Positions 21,342 through 31,787 of a DNA stretch of 64,000 nt are shown here, one piece after another. The stretch is from an uncultured Eubacteriales bacterium (lineage in GTDB: Bacteria; Bacillota; Clostridia; TANB77; CAG-508), in NCBI GenBank assembly GCA_949840345.1, contig CATKWX010000006.1:1-64000 (forward strand), given 5' to 3'. Position 1 is the stretch's first letter; the number at the start of each line of letters is the position of its first letter. Below the pieces are notes generated by a model. The model saw only the letters and a list, made by a program, of their open reading frames with translations. It was not told where the DNA came from and made no database searches. A program made the translations under genes and the position numbers.

Positions 21342-21908
21342 CTATTTTTGTAATCCTTTTAAAATGGTTTTTTCATATTCTGTATATATCTGTTTTATGT
21401 CCATTGGTTTTCCTATTTTTAATTTGTATACTAAACTTGAACACGTAACTCCAAATATTTCTGTTGCAATTACCTCAGGGTCAACATCTACTATTTCGCC
21501 CTTTTCTATTCCTGTTTTTACAACTTTTTCAACACTTTTTATATATTCAAAAACATATTTTTTACAAATATTATTTCTTGGTTCATTTCCCCATATTTGG
21601 CTAAGTAGTATAGTCATAAAATCTTCGTATTTTAGCATTACTTTTATTTCTATTAATATTATTGCTCTTAATTTATCCATTGTTTTATCTAATTTTTGCG
21701 TTTTTATTTCTATACTATTTTTTAATAATTTCATACCTTCTTCAACTAAGAAATTAAAAATTTCTTCTTTACTAGAGAAGTGATAATATAAGGTTCCTTT
21801 TGCGACACCAACAGTAGAAGTAATTTCCTCTATACTTGTAGCATCATATCCTTTTTCTGCAAATAGTTTCATTGATGTTTCAAATATTTTTCTCTTGGTT
21901 TTATTCAT
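21342..21908 (-). CDS. TetR/AcrR family regulator
   Basis: KIFETSMKLFAEKGYDATSIEEITSTVGVAKGTLYYHFSSKEEIF. Confidence 0.93.
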   Translation of the reverse strand: MNKTKRKIFETSMKLFAEKGYDATSIEEITSTVGVAKGTLYYHFSSKEEIFNFLVEEGMKLLKNSIEIKTQKLDKTMDKLRAIILIEIKVMLKYEDFMTILLSQIWGNEPRNNICKKYVFEYIKSVEKVVKTGIEKGEIVDVDPEVIATEIFGVTCSSLVYKLKIGKPMDIKQIYTEYEKTILKGLQK

Positions 21909-21954
21909 AGGACACTCCTTCTTAAATTTTATACATATTATATCTTATTTCTCA

Positions 21955-23835
21955 TTATGCTTGCAATATATTTCCATTTTTTACAAATTCAGTGTTTATA
22001 ATTTCTTCAATACTTTCTATATCTAATTTGTATTTTTTCTCTATTTCTTCGACATTTCCGTGCTTAATAAATTTATCTGGATAACCTAAGTTTTTAATTT
22101 TAATATTTTCGACTTGTTGGTCGACTATTAATTTTGTTATTGCATTTCCCATTCCGTTTATTACATAGCCATCTTCTATTGTAATAACATTTTTAGTTTT
22201 CTCTATAGATTTTAAAACTGTATCTGTATCTATTGGCTTTAAGAATCTTAAGTTTATAACTTCTACTGAAATGTTTTTCTTTTCTAAGTCTTCTGCTATT
22301 TGCATTGCTTTTGATACAGTTTTTCCTAAGGCTATTATTGTTATATCAACTCCAGTTTTTAGTACTTCAGCTTTCCCTGGTTCTATTTTTTCATGCTTTT
22401 TAAAATTATATTTGTCTTCTTCTCCTCTTGGATATCTTATAGCCATTGGTTTATTGCTGTATATGCTGAATTCTAACATGTCTTCAAATTCAATGAAGTC
22501 TTTTGGTGCTAAAATATTTATATTTGGTATTGAGTTTAAAAAACATAAATCTAATATTCCTTGATGTGTTTCCCCATCATTTCCAACGATTCCCGCTCTA
22601 TCTATACATATTGTAACTGGTAAATTCTGAATACATATATCGTGAACTACTTGATCATACGCTCTTTGTAAAAATGATGAATATACTGGTAGTACTGGTT
22701 TTAGTCCATTCTTCGCCATTCCGGCTATCATTCCAACAGCATGTTGTTCTGCAATTCCTACATCGAAAAATCTGTCTGGATACTTTTTAGCGAACTCTGC
22801 AAGTCCTGTTCCATCACACATCGCAGCTGTTATTGTAACTATTGTTTTATCTTTGTCTGCTAAATCAACTATTTTGTCTCCAAATACCTTAGAATAATCT
22901 TTACTCTTTGGCTTTAGAGTACTTCCATTTTCTATATTAAAGGCTGATATACTGTGAAATTTGTCTGGATTTTCTTCTGCTATATTATATCCTTTTCCTT
23001 TTTTGGTTATTATGTGTACTAAAACTGGACCCTCTTCACGGCTTGCTAAGTTTAATATACTTTCTAATTTTTCTATATCATTTCCGTCAACTGGTCCAAA
23101 GTATGTAAAGCCAATATCTTCAAAATACATATTTTGTATAAAAATTTGCTTTATTCCTCGTTTTATACTTTTAGCTATTTTTACTAACCCATTTCCTATA
23201 TAAGGTATCTTTTCAAGTATCTTTTTTGTTTCCTTATTAGTTTTTTTGTATAATCTTCTAGTTCTTAATTTTCCTAATAATTGGCTCATTCCACCAACAT
23301 TTTTAGATATGCTCATTTCATTATCGTTTAATATTACAATTAAGTTGCTTTTACTACTTCCAGCGTCATTTAAAGCTTCTAAAGCCATTCCACCTGTTAA
23401 TGCCCCATCTCCTATTACTGCTACTATTTTATTTTTCTCACCCTTTAAATCTCTTGCTCTTGCCATTCCCAATGCAACAGAAATAGATGTACTGCTATGC
23501 CCTGTGTCAAAAGCATCGTACACCGATTCAGTTGTTTTTGGAAAACCTGCAATTCCGTCCATTTTTCGCAAGGTATTCATTTGTTCTTTTCTTCCAGTTA
23601 AAATTTTATGCACATAAGTTTGATGTCCTACATCCCAAATTATTTTATCTGTTGGTGTGTTAAATATTGAGTGTATTGCAATTGTAAGTTCTACTACGCC
23701 TAAATTAGATGCTAAATGTCCACCAGTAGCAGATACTGTGTTTATTAATAATTCTCTTATTTCTTTTGCCAAAACTTTTTTATCTTCAATTTTTAATTTT
23801 TTTAGGTCTTCTGGGATATTTATTTTTTCTAACAC
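21955..23835 (-). CDS. dxs: 1-deoxy-D-xylulose-5-phosphate synthase
   Basis: TGGHLASNLGVVELTIAIH; VIGDGALTGGMALEALN; FDVGIAEQHAV; DRAGIVGNDGETHQG. Confidence 0.97.
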   Translation of the reverse strand: MLEKINIPEDLKKLKIEDKKVLAKEIRELLINTVSATGGHLASNLGVVELTIAIHSIFNTPTDKIIWDVGHQTYVHKILTGRKEQMNTLRKMDGIAGFPKTTESVYDAFDTGHSSTSISVALGMARARDLKGEKNKIVAVIGDGALTGGMALEALNDAGSSKSNLIVILNDNEMSISKNVGGMSQLLGKLRTRRLYKKTNKETKKILEKIPYIGNGLVKIAKSIKRGIKQIFIQNMYFEDIGFTYFGPVDGNDIEKLESILNLASREEGPVLVHIITKKGKGYNIAEENPDKFHSISAFNIENGSTLKPKSKDYSKVFGDKIVDLADKDKTIVTITAAMCDGTGLAEFAKKYPDRFFDVGIAEQHAVGMIAGMAKNGLKPVLPVYSSFLQRAYDQVVHDICIQNLPVTICIDRAGIVGNDGETHQGILDLCFLNSIPNINILAPKDFIEFEDMLEFSIYSNKPMAIRYPRGEEDKYNFKKHEKIEPGKAEVLKTGVDITIIALGKTVSKAMQIAEDLEKKNISVEVINLRFLKPIDTDTVLKSIEKTKNVITIEDGYVINGMGNAITKLIVDQQVENIKIKNLGYPDKFIKHGNVEEIEKKYKLDIESIEEIINTEFVKNGNILQA

Positions 23836-23866
23836 GTTTTATCGTTCCTTTCTAATAATAAAAAGG

Positions 23867-23936
23867 GCACAGTGGTGTATGCGGAACGACGAGGGCGTCG
23901 TTCCCTACAGGGTATTTCCACAAGCAGTGCCCCTAC
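23867..23936. repeat. interspersed palindromic repeat, long composite form
   Basis: gggcacagtggtgtatgcggaacgacgagggcgtcgttccctacagggtatttccacaagcagtgcccctaca. Confidence 0.8.
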
Positions 23937-23964
23937 AGTGAATGTATAATGTTCCCTACATATG

Positions 23965-24156
23965 CTAAACGTTCAAATATATAACTAGTCCTCCAACAAT
24001 TGCTAATATAAAGCCCAATATTTTTAATCCCATACTTGCTTCATTTTGGTCTCCAAATCCAAATAGTTTTTTAGTTAATATTCGTGCATCATATATTAAT
24101 ATTACACCAATTAATGCTATTAGAATTCCTATAATTACTAAAAATTTCATATTCAA
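23965..24156 (-). CDS. small two-TM membrane protein
   Basis: 63 aa, two hydrophobic helices. Confidence 0.55.
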   Translation of the reverse strand: MNMKFLVIIGILIALIGVILIYDARILTKKLFGFGDQNEASMGLKILGFILAIVGGLVIYLNV

Positions 24157-24269
24157 CGTCCTCCTCTTGTGCTCTAATCTGTACCTCTACAATTTTTATG
24201 GACACAGTGGTGTCACGTATATCGGGTATTCCCATAAACGGTGCCCCTACAAATATTATTCATTATATC

Positions 24270-24776
24270 TTAATATGATATTTCGCCATTTAATATTTCG
24301 TCGTTTTGTATCCATTCATTTACATCTATTTCTTTATATTCCTTTTTATTTACTCTTACAATAACATTTTTTATTCCTGAATTTATAATCATTTTTCTGC
24401 ACATTAAGCAAGGTGCAGCTCCATCTTCATAATCGCTATTGTCTGTCCTATATCCAACTAAATAAAGAGTTCCACCTATCATATCTTTTCTAGATGCACT
24501 TATTATGGCATTTTGTTCACTGTGTACAGACCTGCACGCATCATACCCTGCATGTCTTATTTCTGGAAACATTTTTTTCTTAGTACAATATCCTAAGTCT
24601 ATGCAATTAATTCTTCCCCTTGGTGCACCACTATACCCTGTAGAAATTATTTCATCATTATTTACTATAACTGTACCATATTTTTTTCTTAAACACGTAC
24701 TCCTACTAGCAACTGCTTCTGCTATGTCTAGATAATAGTTAATTTTATCAACCCTTTTTTGCTCCATAAAATGCAC
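24270..24776 (-). CDS. dCMP deaminase family protein
   Basis: HSEQNAIISASR; PCLMCRKMIINSGI. Confidence 0.9.
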   Translation of the reverse strand: MHFMEQKRVDKINYYLDIAEAVASRSTCLRKKYGTVIVNNDEIISTGYSGAPRGRINCIDLGYCTKKKMFPEIRHAGYDACRSVHSEQNAIISASRKDMIGGTLYLVGYRTDNSDYEDGAAPCLMCRKMIINSGIKNVIVRVNKKEYKEIDVNEWIQNDEILNGEISY

Positions 24777-24835
24777 CTCTATTATTTAAAGTATTACAAT
24801 AAAAGGACGCTTTTCATGCGTCCCTACACTGTTTA

Positions 24836-25018
24836 CTAATCTTCTTTTTTGCTTACTACTTCTTTTCCATCATAATATCCACAATTTGGACAAACTCTGT
24901 GTGGCATTACTGGTTCATTACAGTGTTTACAAGTAGCTAAATTTGGTTCATCTAATTTCCAAGTTGATCTTTTGGCTCCTGTTCTTGCTTTTGACCATCT
25001 TCTTTTTGGTTGTGCCAT
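24836..25018 (-). CDS. rpmF: 50S ribosomal protein L32
   Basis: MAQPKRRWSKARTGAKRSTWKL; C-x2-C...C-x2-C. Confidence 0.95.
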   Translation of the reverse strand: MAQPKRRWSKARTGAKRSTWKLDEPNLATCKHCNEPVMPHRVCPNCGYYDGKEVVSKKED

Positions 25019-25185
25019 ATCTATTCCCTCCCTTAGTTTCCAATAGTTATCTATATAATTTAATTTATATACAATTATGTGACTAAAAAATTATACTAGT
25101 TTTTTATATTTTTGTCAATACCTAATTTTTTGCATATAATATATCAAATATTTTTGTTTAACAAAAAAGAAATGGAGGATTTTTT

Positions 25186-27036
25186 ATGTGTGGTCTTGTA
25201 GGCTATGTTAATTATACAAAAGATATAAGCAATTATAGGCATATAATAGAAGATATGAATAATTGTTTAAAGAAACGTGGTCCAGATGAAGATGGATATT
25301 TTATTGATAAGCATATAAATTTAGGACATAAAAGATTAATTGTTATAGACCCTAAAGGTGGCAAACAACCAATGGAAGCAACATATAACGAAAATACTTA
25401 TACTATAGTTTATAATCGGTCAAATATATAATTCTGAAGATTTAAAAAAAGAGTTAGTTGAAAAAGGAATTACTTTTGATGGACACTCTGATACAGAAGT
25501 TTTATTAAAGGCATACATTTACTGGGGATATGATGTTGTAAATAAATTAAATGGAATTTTTGCCTTTGCAATTTGGGATAATAAAAAACAAGAATTATTC
25601 CTAGCACGTGACCATTTTGGAATTAAGCCTTTGTATTATACAATTTCTGACGATAATTTTATATTTGCTTCTGAAATAAAAGCAATATTAAAGCATCCTC
25701 ATATTGAAGCAAGAATTGATTCTACAAGTATATGTGAATTATTTGGAATTGGCCCTGCTCATACTCCTCGGTACTTCCGTTTTTAAAAATATATATGAAA
25801 TAAAACCTGCTCATTTTGCAGTAGTAAACCAATCTGGAGTTCATTTTGAAAAATATTGGGAATTAAAAAGCCACCCTCATACAGATAACTTTAATCAAAC
25901 CTGTGAAAAGGTAAAATATTTATTGGATGACGCAATTCAAAGACAATTAGTTTCAGATGTTCCTCTTTGCTTAATGCTATCACGGTGGATTAGATTCAAG
26001 TATTATAACAGCATATGCTAGTAATTATTGTAAAAAGAAAGGTTTACCACCTTTAGATACTTATTCTATTGATTATGTAGATAACGATAAAAACTTTGTT
26101 AAAAGCGATTTTCAACCTAATTCAGATAATTATTATATAGATATAATGAAAAAAACCTTTAACACAAAACATCATAGTATTGTAATTGATACACCAGAAC
26201 TTGCAGATTGTCTGAAGGATGCTGTAATTGCAAGAGATACTCCTGGTATGGCAGATGTCGACTCTTCTTTACTTTTATTTTGTAAACATATAAAAAAGGA
26301 CGCTACTGTTGTTCTTTCAGGTGAATGTTCTGATGAAATATTTGCAGGTTATCCATGGTTTTTTAGAGATGATGCTTTAAATAGCAATACTTTCCCTTGG
26401 TCTATTGCATTAGAAGAAAGACAAAATTTATTAAATAAGGATATATCAAAACAAGTAGATTTAAAAGAATATATAGATTATCAATACTTGCATAGTTTAT
26501 CGCAAATGAATACCTTAAATAGTGATAATAAAGAAACTGCTGAAAAAAGAAAAATATCACATTTAACTATGAATTGGTTTATGCAAACTCTTTTAGATAG
26601 ATCTGATAAAATGTCTATGTATAATGGATTAGAACTACGTGTTCCATTTTGCGATTATAGATTAGTTGAATATTTATGGAATATTCCTTGGGAAATGAAA
26701 GCTTTAAATGGACGTGAAAAAGGATTATTGCGCTATGTTGTAAAAGATTTATTGCCTAAAGAAATTGTAGATAGAAAAAAGAGTCCTTATCCAAAAACTC
26801 ATAACCCTAATTATTTAGCAAAAGTAAAAGGTATTTTATCTGAAATAATGAAAAATGATAACGCTCCTATATATTCTCTATTAGACAAAAATTATATTAC
26901 AGAAATTATAAATACTGATGGCAAAGCCTTTACTAGACCTTGGTTTGGTCAATTAATGACTGGTCCTCAGCTTATGGCGTATTTAATTCAAGTAAATATG
27001 TGGCTTGAAATGTATAAGCCAAAAATAGAAATTTAA
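25186..27036 (+). CDS. asnB: asparagine synthase (glutamine-hydrolysing), intact only with three +1 shifts at in-frame CGG
   Basis: MCGLVGYVNY (N-terminal Cys), then YN[CGGT=G]QIYN, HTP[CGGT=G]TSVFKNI, MLS[CGGT=G]GLDSS; 1851 nt minus 3 = 616 codons; no other lesion seen. Confidence 0.93.
25417..25420 (+). other. +1 recoding site CGGT=Gly (asnB site 1)
   Basis: TAT AAT CGGT CAA ATA TAT. Confidence 0.85.
25769..25772 (+). other. +1 recoding site CGGT=Gly (asnB site 2)
   Basis: ACT CCT CGGT ACT TCC GTT. Confidence 0.85.
25983..25986 (+). other. +1 recoding site CGGT=Gly (asnB site 3, PP-loop SGGLDSS)
   Basis: CTA TCA CGGT GGA TTA GAT TCA. Confidence 0.88.
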
Positions 27037-27040
27037 AAAA

Positions 27041-27082
27041 AGAAACGTTCTAATATAAATTTTTGATTTATATTAGAACGTT
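27041..27082. terminator. bidirectional hairpin terminator
   Basis: aaacgttctaatataaatttttgatttatattagaacgttt. Confidence 0.7.
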
Positions 27083-27092
27083 TATGTGTCAG

Positions 27093-27308
27093 TTATCCCG
27101 CATAGATATCTCTTGCAGATGACTCTGCATAGAAGTCTTCTTCTCTTTGGATATCTCGCCATTCACTTAATTGTCTATTAATTTCTTCAATTTCAGCATA
27201 ATCTGCCTCTTCCCGCACAACACCTTTAGTTGGTATACTCAAAGATTCAAATCCAAAATTAAATTCAAACCCAAGAGCTTCTTTGCTAAACTGCATTCTT
27301 AACACCAC
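27093..27308 (-). CDS. small orphan protein; in-frame CGG at 27213-27215
   Basis: 71 aa; GTG CGG GAA GAG. Confidence 0.5.
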   Translation of the reverse strand: MVLRMQFSKEALGFEFNFGFESLSIPTKGVVREEADYAEIEEINRQLSEWRDIQREEDFYAESSARDIYAG

Positions 27309-27492
27309 CTTAAATTATTTTATTACCGATGGATAGTTAATACCTGACCTATATTAACTTTTATATAAATACTTATAGATATAAGTGTTTATATTTTATC
27401 ATATAGAAATAACAATAGCAATATAATTTCTGGCTGATTAGGATTTTTCAAAAAGGCTTAAGTCAAAAGATCCGTCGCTCTGTCTGATTTTA

Positions 27493-28041
27493 CTAATATC
27501 TATGTAAATATTCAATTAAACAATCGTATATTGGGTCTCTTTCAACAATAGTTTTTTCTTCACGCATTTTTGTAAGCTCATTAATATCTACAAATTTAAT
27601 TGCTTTTACTTCTGATTCTTGCATTTTAATGTTTTCTATTTTTATTCCATTTTTTCTTAAAATAAAGAAATCATAAAATTGATTCTCTATAAAATCTTCT
27701 GAAAATACTTGTTGTTTTCTATGAGAAAACATATATCTAAATTCTTTAATATCCACATTGTATCCTAAATTAACACTAACTTCTTCATTTATTTCTCTTG
27801 AAGCAGCAGATAGCGCATCTTGTCCATTAGAAATATGTCCTGCAACTGATATATCCCACATTCCTGCATTTTTATCTTTAGTATCAGCTCTTTGTTGTAA
27901 CAAAACTTCATTTTTTTCATTTACAATTGCTACTGCAATAGCTCTATGCCATAATCCTTTTTTATGTACGTCATCTCTTGATAAAACTTCACCTGTTCTT
28001 ACTCCATTTTCATCTAAAACATCAATCATTTCCTTACTCAT
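27493..28041 (-). CDS. NUDIX hydrolase (isopentenyl-diphosphate isomerase-like)
   Basis: MIDVLDENGVRTGEVLSRDDVHKKGLWHRA..GHISNGQDALSAASREINEEV. Confidence 0.88.
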   Translation of the reverse strand: MSKEMIDVLDENGVRTGEVLSRDDVHKKGLWHRAIAVAIVNEKNEVLLQQRADTKDKNAGMWDISVAGHISNGQDALSAASREINEEVSVNLGYNVDIKEFRYMFSHRKQQVFSEDFIENQFYDFFILRKNGIKIENIKMQESEVKAIKFVDINELTKMREEKTIVERDPIYDCLIEYLHRY

Positions 28042-28046
28042 ACTGT

Positions 28047-29438
28047 TTACTCCTTTACATATTCTCTGGCAAATCTTCCAATATATTTATTTGCCTTATC
28101 CATATAACTTTTAAATTTTCCTATTGATAATTCTTCTTCTCCTTCATAATATCTCTGAATTGTATCTATTTGTATTTTTAAATCAGTCAAATCGCCATTA
28201 TCAATAATAATATGATTAAAACTCATCCATTGGCTATAATATAACTCATCTGCTTTTTCATACTCATCAATACGTCTTTTTACATATGGTTCTTCTAATC
28301 TATCTTTTTCTTTTATCATATATTCTGCTTTTGATAATCCTTGCATATAAATATTTACTATTTCTTCTGGAAATTTTCTTTGTAATTCATTTAATGCTTC
28401 GAGATTACTAACAACAAGGCTAGATGAAATTCCATCAGATAATCTATCTCGTAGTTCTTGAGTGTTAATTCCATAAGTAGTTCCAAAATTATTGTATTTT
28501 ATGTCGCAAGATTCTATATCATATCCCTTATCTTCTGGACAAATCATTTCTTCTCCATCGTCTTTGTTTCTACTTCTAGTAGTATGCTTTGGTAAAATAA
28601 TAGAGTGTAATATACCTTGTACTCGTATTGTTTCTAATGCTTCATCCTTTCCGGAGCCTGGGTTTCCTGTAAACACATATATTTTTGCACTTCCCTGTTT
28701 TTCCTTCTTTTCATTTCGTATTTTTCCAAAATCTTTAGAACTCAAATCGCTCATCATTTGAGAAAGTCTCTGAATTCCATTTTCTGTGTTAATAATTGTA
28801 TAATCATATAAACCTATATTATTTGTGTATCTATCAAAATCTTTTATCGCTTTTTGATACCTTTTTTCTGCGCTTTCCTCAGTATCTCCTCTCTGCTTTG
28901 CAATTTCCATAAATATATCTTTACTCTTAGGTATTGCTCTATGTACATAACAAGATACACAATTTCCAGGAAATATCTTTTTTAAATCTTTTATTACTCC
29001 TATATCATTTACAATAACAACTGCATTTCTTCCATGCTCTAGATAATTATTTACTTCATTTACTGAAAAGCCATAATAATTATCATAGTTTACATATGCC
29101 ACAGGAAGTCTCAATTTTAAAAAAGCTTGTTTCCTCTTAGAGCTTAATTTTTCTTGTTCATCTTCACTTTTTTCACCATCATTATATTGTCCAAATACAG
29201 GTTTTATTCCTATATTTTTTCCTCTTTGTAGTTCTTCTATTTCAACTTTTCTAAAAGGTCTTGTTACATATTTATCAATAATAGCGTAATTATATTGTTT
29301 TTCTAATATGTCTGCTACCATACTTTTTCCTGCTCCAGACATTCCTGAAATAATAACAAGCTTTCCAACTTTTTTTGTTTTATCTGTAGCTGCATTTATT
29401 AATTCTTGTTTAAAATTAGAACCCATATTTGCCTCCAA
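28047..29438 (-). CDS. protein with two guanylate-kinase-like P-loop domains
   Basis: Two P-loops: VIISGMSGAGKSMVADILE and YVFTGNPGSGKDEALETI, each followed by T[RT]R... Confidence 0.7.
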   Translation of the reverse strand: MEANMGSNFKQELINAATDKTKKVGKLVIISGMSGAGKSMVADILEKQYNYAIIDKYVTRPFRKVEIEELQRGKNIGIKPVFGQYNDGEKSEDEQEKLSSKRKQAFLKLRLPVAYVNYDNYYGFSVNEVNNYLEHGRNAVVIVNDIGVIKDLKKIFPGNCVSCYVHRAIPKSKDIFMEIAKQRGDTEESAEKRYQKAIKDFDRYTNNIGLYDYTIINTENGIQRLSQMMSDLSSKDFGKIRNEKKEKQGSAKIYVFTGNPGSGKDEALETIRVQGILHSIILPKHTTRSRNKDDGEEMICPEDKGYDIESCDIKYNNFGTTYGINTQELRDRLSDGISSSLVVSNLEALNELQRKFPEEIVNIYMQGLSKAEYMIKEKDRLEEPYVKRRIDEYEKADELYYSQWMSFNHIIIDNGDLTDLKIQIDTIQRYYEGEEELSIGKFKSYMDKANKYIGRFAREYVKE

Positions 29439-29526
29439 ATAAATAAATTAAATACTATATCTATTATAATAAATTTACATAATTTTGTCAATTATTGCTA
29501 GAGGAGTCCGGCTTGTAATTATATTC

Positions 29527-30852
29527 TTACTCTACTATTCCTAATATATGGTCTGGTTTTGAAACTTTTTCGTTTGAGAACTCGTATGCACTATATAAAT
29601 CTTCTACTGCTATATTTCCCTTTTCTTCATTATTTGCATATATATGTGCTAGAACATCTCCTACTGATACCTTATCTGCTATTTTTTTGTTTAGCACTAT
29701 TCCTACTTCATTATCTATTGTATCTTCCTTTTTCATTCTGCCAGCTCCTAAATTTACTGATATTTTCCCAACAGTTAGCGCATTTAATTTACTTATGTAT
29801 CCTTCTTTTTTGGCTATTACTGGTATAATATATTTTGCCTTTTTGAATTTTTCAGTATTTTCTATAAAAGATATATCTCCACCTTGTTTTTCTACTAATT
29901 CTAAGAATTTATTATATGCTTTTTCGTTTTTTATATTTTCCATTATTTTTAGTTTATTTTCTTCTATATTATCTCCATTTCCAGATAGCTTTATTATGTA
30001 TGCTCCAATTGTTGTAACTATTAACTCTATATCTTCTGTCATATTCCCTTTTAATGCCTCTACTGCCTCTATAATTTCTAAAGTATTTCCTATAGTTTTT
30101 CCTATTGGCTCACTCATATTTGTTAATATACTTACTGTTTCTTTATTTGCTAGCTTTCCTATTTCTCTCATTTCTTCTGCTAACTTTATAGCATTTTCTT
30201 TATTTTTCATAAAGGCTCCGTCTCCACAAGTAACCTCTAGTACTATCTTGTTTGCTCCTGCTGCTATTTTTTTGCTCATTATACTTGAAGCAATTAAAGG
30301 CATACTATCTACACAAGAAATAGTATCTCTTAACGCATATATCTTTTTATCTGCTGGTGCTAAATTCATTGTTTGACCAATTACACTTATTCCAATTTCT
30401 TTTACATTCCTTATAAATTCTTCTATTGGAATAGATGTATTGTAGCCCGGTATTGATTCTAATTTATCTACAGTTCCACCAGTAAATCCTAATCCTCTAC
30501 CAGACATTTTTGCTACAGGTATACCTAAAGATGCAATTATTGGCATAAGTACTATTGTAACTTTATCCCCTACACCTCCTGTACTGTGCTTATCTACAAC
30601 ATTTTCTGCAATTGTTGATAAATCTAATCTTTCTCCTGAATTTGTCATTGCCATTGTTAAATCTAAAGTTTCTCTTGAATTCATACCATTTATATAAATT
30701 GCCATTATTAATGCAGCTGCTTGATAATCTGTAATATTGCCTTTGGTATATTCATTTACAAAAAATTCTATTTCCTCTTTGGTTAGTTCTTTCTTATCTC
30801 GCTTTTTAGCAATTATATCTAATATATTCATAAGTCCTACCATTCCTTTCAA
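29527..30852 (-). CDS. pdp: pyrimidine-nucleoside/thymidine phosphorylase
   Basis: DKHSTGGVGDKVTIVLMPIIASLGIPVAKMSGRGLGFTGGTVDKLESIPGY. Confidence 0.95.
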   Translation of the reverse strand: MKGMVGLMNILDIIAKKRDKKELTKEEIEFFVNEYTKGNITDYQAAALIMAIYINGMNSRETLDLTMAMTNSGERLDLSTIAENVVDKHSTGGVGDKVTIVLMPIIASLGIPVAKMSGRGLGFTGGTVDKLESIPGYNTSIPIEEFIRNVKEIGISVIGQTMNLAPADKKIYALRDTISCVDSMPLIASSIMSKKIAAGANKIVLEVTCGDGAFMKNKENAIKLAEEMREIGKLANKETVSILTNMSEPIGKTIGNTLEIIEAVEALKGNMTEDIELIVTTIGAYIIKLSGNGDNIEENKLKIMENIKNEKAYNKFLELVEKQGGDISFIENTEKFKKAKYIIPVIAKKEGYISKLNALTVGKISVNLGAGRMKKEDTIDNEVGIVLNKKIADKVSVGDVLAHIYANNEEKGNIAVEDLYSAYEFSNEKVSKPDHILGIVE

Positions 30853-30863
30853 AAATATATATT

Positions 30864-30990
30864 AAGTTTGAAAAAGAATTAGTATATGGCTCAAGCATTT
30901 TTAATGAGAAATACCGGAGTCGTACTGGTGTACGTCGAGTATTTTCTCATTAAAAATAACGACGCAATATGCTGATTATTTTTCAAACTT
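30864..30990. repeat. ~125-bp structured repeat, copy 2
   Basis: aagtttgaaaaagaattagtata...gacgcaatatgctgattatttttcaaactt; perfect 12-bp inverted ends. Confidence 0.8.
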
Positions 30991-30994
30991 CCCC

Positions 30995-31621
30995 CTATAT
31001 TATGTTTTTTACAAAACTTTTCCTATGCAACATACATATCCCATTTTCCCTTATTGCTTGAATATGTTTTGCAGTCCCATATCCTTTGTGTGCCGCAAAC
31101 CCATAATCAGGATATATTTCATCCCATTCATACATAATTCTGTCCCTTGTAACTTTGGCTATAATTGAAGCTGCTGCAATAGAATAGTTTTTAGCATCTC
31201 CCTTTATTATAGAAGTATATGGTATTCCACAAGTATCTATATGTTCTAGCGCATCAACTAAAATCCTTTCCGGCTTTACTTTTAAATTTTGTATAGCTGT
31301 TGTTAATGCTTTTTTAGTAGCATTTAGTATATTTATTTCATCAATTTCTGTTTGGTCAACAATTCCTACACTCCATGCTATTGCTTGATTAGTTATTTCC
31401 TCATAGAGTTTTTCTCTTTTCTTTTCAGATACTTTTTTAGAATCATTTACTCCTTCTATAAATGAATTTTCAGGCATAATAACACATCCCACAACTACTG
31501 GTCCAGCAAGTGGTCCTCTGCCTGCTTCATCTATTCCTGCAATGTATTTTAGTCCACCTTTATGTAATTTATTTTCATATTCTTTTAGTAGATTTAATCT
31601 ATCTATTTCTTTTTCCTTCAT
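30995..31621 (-). CDS. rnhB: ribonuclease HII
   Basis: YIAGIDEAGRGPLAGPVVVGCVIMPE. Confidence 0.96.
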   Translation of the reverse strand: MKEKEIDRLNLLKEYENKLHKGGLKYIAGIDEAGRGPLAGPVVVGCVIMPENSFIEGVNDSKKVSEKKREKLYEEITNQAIAWSVGIVDQTEIDEINILNATKKALTTAIQNLKVKPERILVDALEHIDTCGIPYTSIIKGDAKNYSIAAASIIAKVTRDRIMYEWDEIYPDYGFAAHKGYGTAKHIQAIRENGICMLHRKSFVKNII

Positions 31622-31787
31622 ATTTATTCCTTTCTGTAATATTTTTACTATTTTTATTATTATATAATTATTAATTTTGTAATGCAATATCCATATACTA
31701 CTTTAATTATAAATTTTCCTTATAATAAGTAATTATAAATTATTGACTTGCTTATGTAAATATGTTATGATTTCTTATGGTGATTTT

